From Linyphia triangularis (lineage: Eukaryota > Arthropoda > Arachnida > Araneae > Linyphiidae), in contig OZ021725.1 of assembly GCA_963978545.1 (NCBI GenBank), positions 8,458,846 to 8,522,845 of the forward strand: a stretch of 64,000 nucleotides of DNA, in the 5' to 3' direction. Shown in pieces: positions 62,736-64,000 of the stretch. Within the stretch, counting starts at the first letter, position 1. Each line of letters starts with the position of its first letter. The notes beneath the pieces are model-generated. The model did no database searches and was not told the origin of the DNA. It worked only from the letters and a program-made list of their open reading frames with translations. Both the position numbers and the translations under genes were made by a program.

Positions 62736-64000
62736 CTTTTAAAAGAAAAATATTTTACATTTAAGAAAAGCCTTAAATCACTTTACCAACCAATTCATAA
62801 CAATCTTATTTGCTGAGTTCATAACAACTTTATTTGCTGAACTATGAGAACAAAAACCTATCTTCTACTAGATATCAGTTTTAAAGAAGAAGCAAAGGCC
62901 ATGAACTTTGTAACAACCCACATGTGAATTCTGGCAGGATTATTTGCAGGAGTGCATCATGTTACATACAGACAATGTTCGCTAGTTAAATATTTCCAAA
63001 GGGTATTTTCATCCCCTCTCTAAATTTTAAGGGGTATTTTTAAAATCCAAAGGGTATTTTTTAAATTGAAACAAAATAAGTTTTTTGACAAAACTAATAA
63101 CAGCAACAATAACAGTGTTGCACGATCGCTATTTCGCTTATTAGAGCGGAAATATGCTTTTTAAATGCTTACTAAAACACTTGATGGTTATAAACTGTAA
63201 ACTAACTCTTAAGACTAAGTCGTACGGTAACACCACGTTGATGTTCCAAGAAACTATCGAGCAAATGCTGGCGACACATCAAAAATGATCGAGTAATTGC
63301 CAGCAACACCTCAAAAACAATCGCGATAATGACGGAGATGTAATTCTTGACGATTTACGATATCCCGAAAAAAATGGCGGGGATAGATATAGGTGAAATC
63401 ATCTCAACTTCTGAACCAGTCGTACTGGTGCCGGAAAAAAAATCTTGATTAGACGTGCGGACGACATTGTGTTAATCTACATTTTACATGATTTCACGCA
63501 TTTACCTTTTTTCTCTATTTTGTACAAGAAGGCATGGTAAAAAGGCAGGGAAATTATGGTTCGTACGAAATTATATTTAGAAATTGAGGGATTCACTTCT
63601 ACAATCCACCTACTAATGCCGCATGTGGTATCAGCAGCCATTCAGTAACTTCAGTCAGTCACTGATCTGTGCAAGGCACAAAACTGGTGATTTAGAAGGG
63701 GGTGATCCATATATTGGATTCCGTTGGAAAATAAACAAACAATTTTGCATTTTTTCAGAAAAGGACTCTATTTTAAAAAAAAATGGGCAGGGAAGTAATG
63801 CCGCCCTTTGAAAAACGGCTAGGATGATCGCTGGTTTTTTATAAAATGGAGGATTATTTTTAAAAATTCAACCATGGTTCGATGCGTAAATTCACGCACA
63901 AGGTTAATTCTATGGGGTGAAATTGATTTTTAATGCGTGTTCACGCAGATTTCACACATTTTGGCAAACTCTGCATACAGGGGAGAGCCGGGGATGTAGA
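62736..64000. other. NPHP4 intron, repeat-rich, unresolved
   Basis: Contains AAGGGTATTTTT repeats (63000-63060), a CG-motif stretch like 59380-60800 (63230-63380) and hAT-like texture at 63840-63990. No exon recognised. Confidence 0.4.

Overview
This is AT-rich eukaryotic DNA from a metazoan. It is dominated by transposable elements and has very few genes. The Gypsy-like polyprotein remnants (50.4-52.9 kb) and the uncharacterised transposon protein at 40.3-41.3 kb look to me like families common in arthropod genomes, especially spiders. I therefore suggest an arthropod, possibly an arachnid; this is inference from recalled family resemblance, not a search result. There is no prokaryotic gene organisation, CRISPR array, rRNA gene or free-standing tRNA gene.

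The only host gene I can support is the 3' end of a nephrocystin-4 (NPHP4) orthologue on the minus strand. Four exons (62569-62735, 54236-54376, 48516-48651, 44960-45199) have matching splice sites and compatible phases, and together encode the conserved C-terminal region ending at the natural stop. The earlier exons should lie beyond 64000. Its introns are packed with transposons, including a Gypsy-like LTR element nested in an older DNA transposon and a three-deep nest of DNA transposons.

Left half (1-36 kb): solo LTRs of one family (LTR-1), usually in ATAT targets; a tRNA-derived SINE with 10-17 bp target duplications; several non-autonomous DNA transposon families with 8-bp duplications (hAT-type), TA duplications (long foldback elements) or TTAA duplications (piggyBac/Kolobok-like); and a Helitron-like element carrying a 148-bp satellite. 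That Helitron, a long TA array and an LTR all lie inside one split hAT-type element (11011-16363). Middle (37.7-41.7 kb): a 3.96 kb element with terminal inverted repeats and a perfect 8-bp target duplication. It carries a 330-residue open frame of an uncharacterised protein family and is itself interrupted by another 8-bp-duplication element. This is the best candidate here for an undescribed system, namely a DNA transposon lineage with an unassigned transposase. Right half (43.5-64 kb): the NPHP4 3' end and its repeat-filled introns.

Element boundaries were read by eye from inverted termini and flanking duplications. Superfamily names are inferred from duplication length and terminal bases unless stated. 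Most other open frames are chance frames inside repeats.
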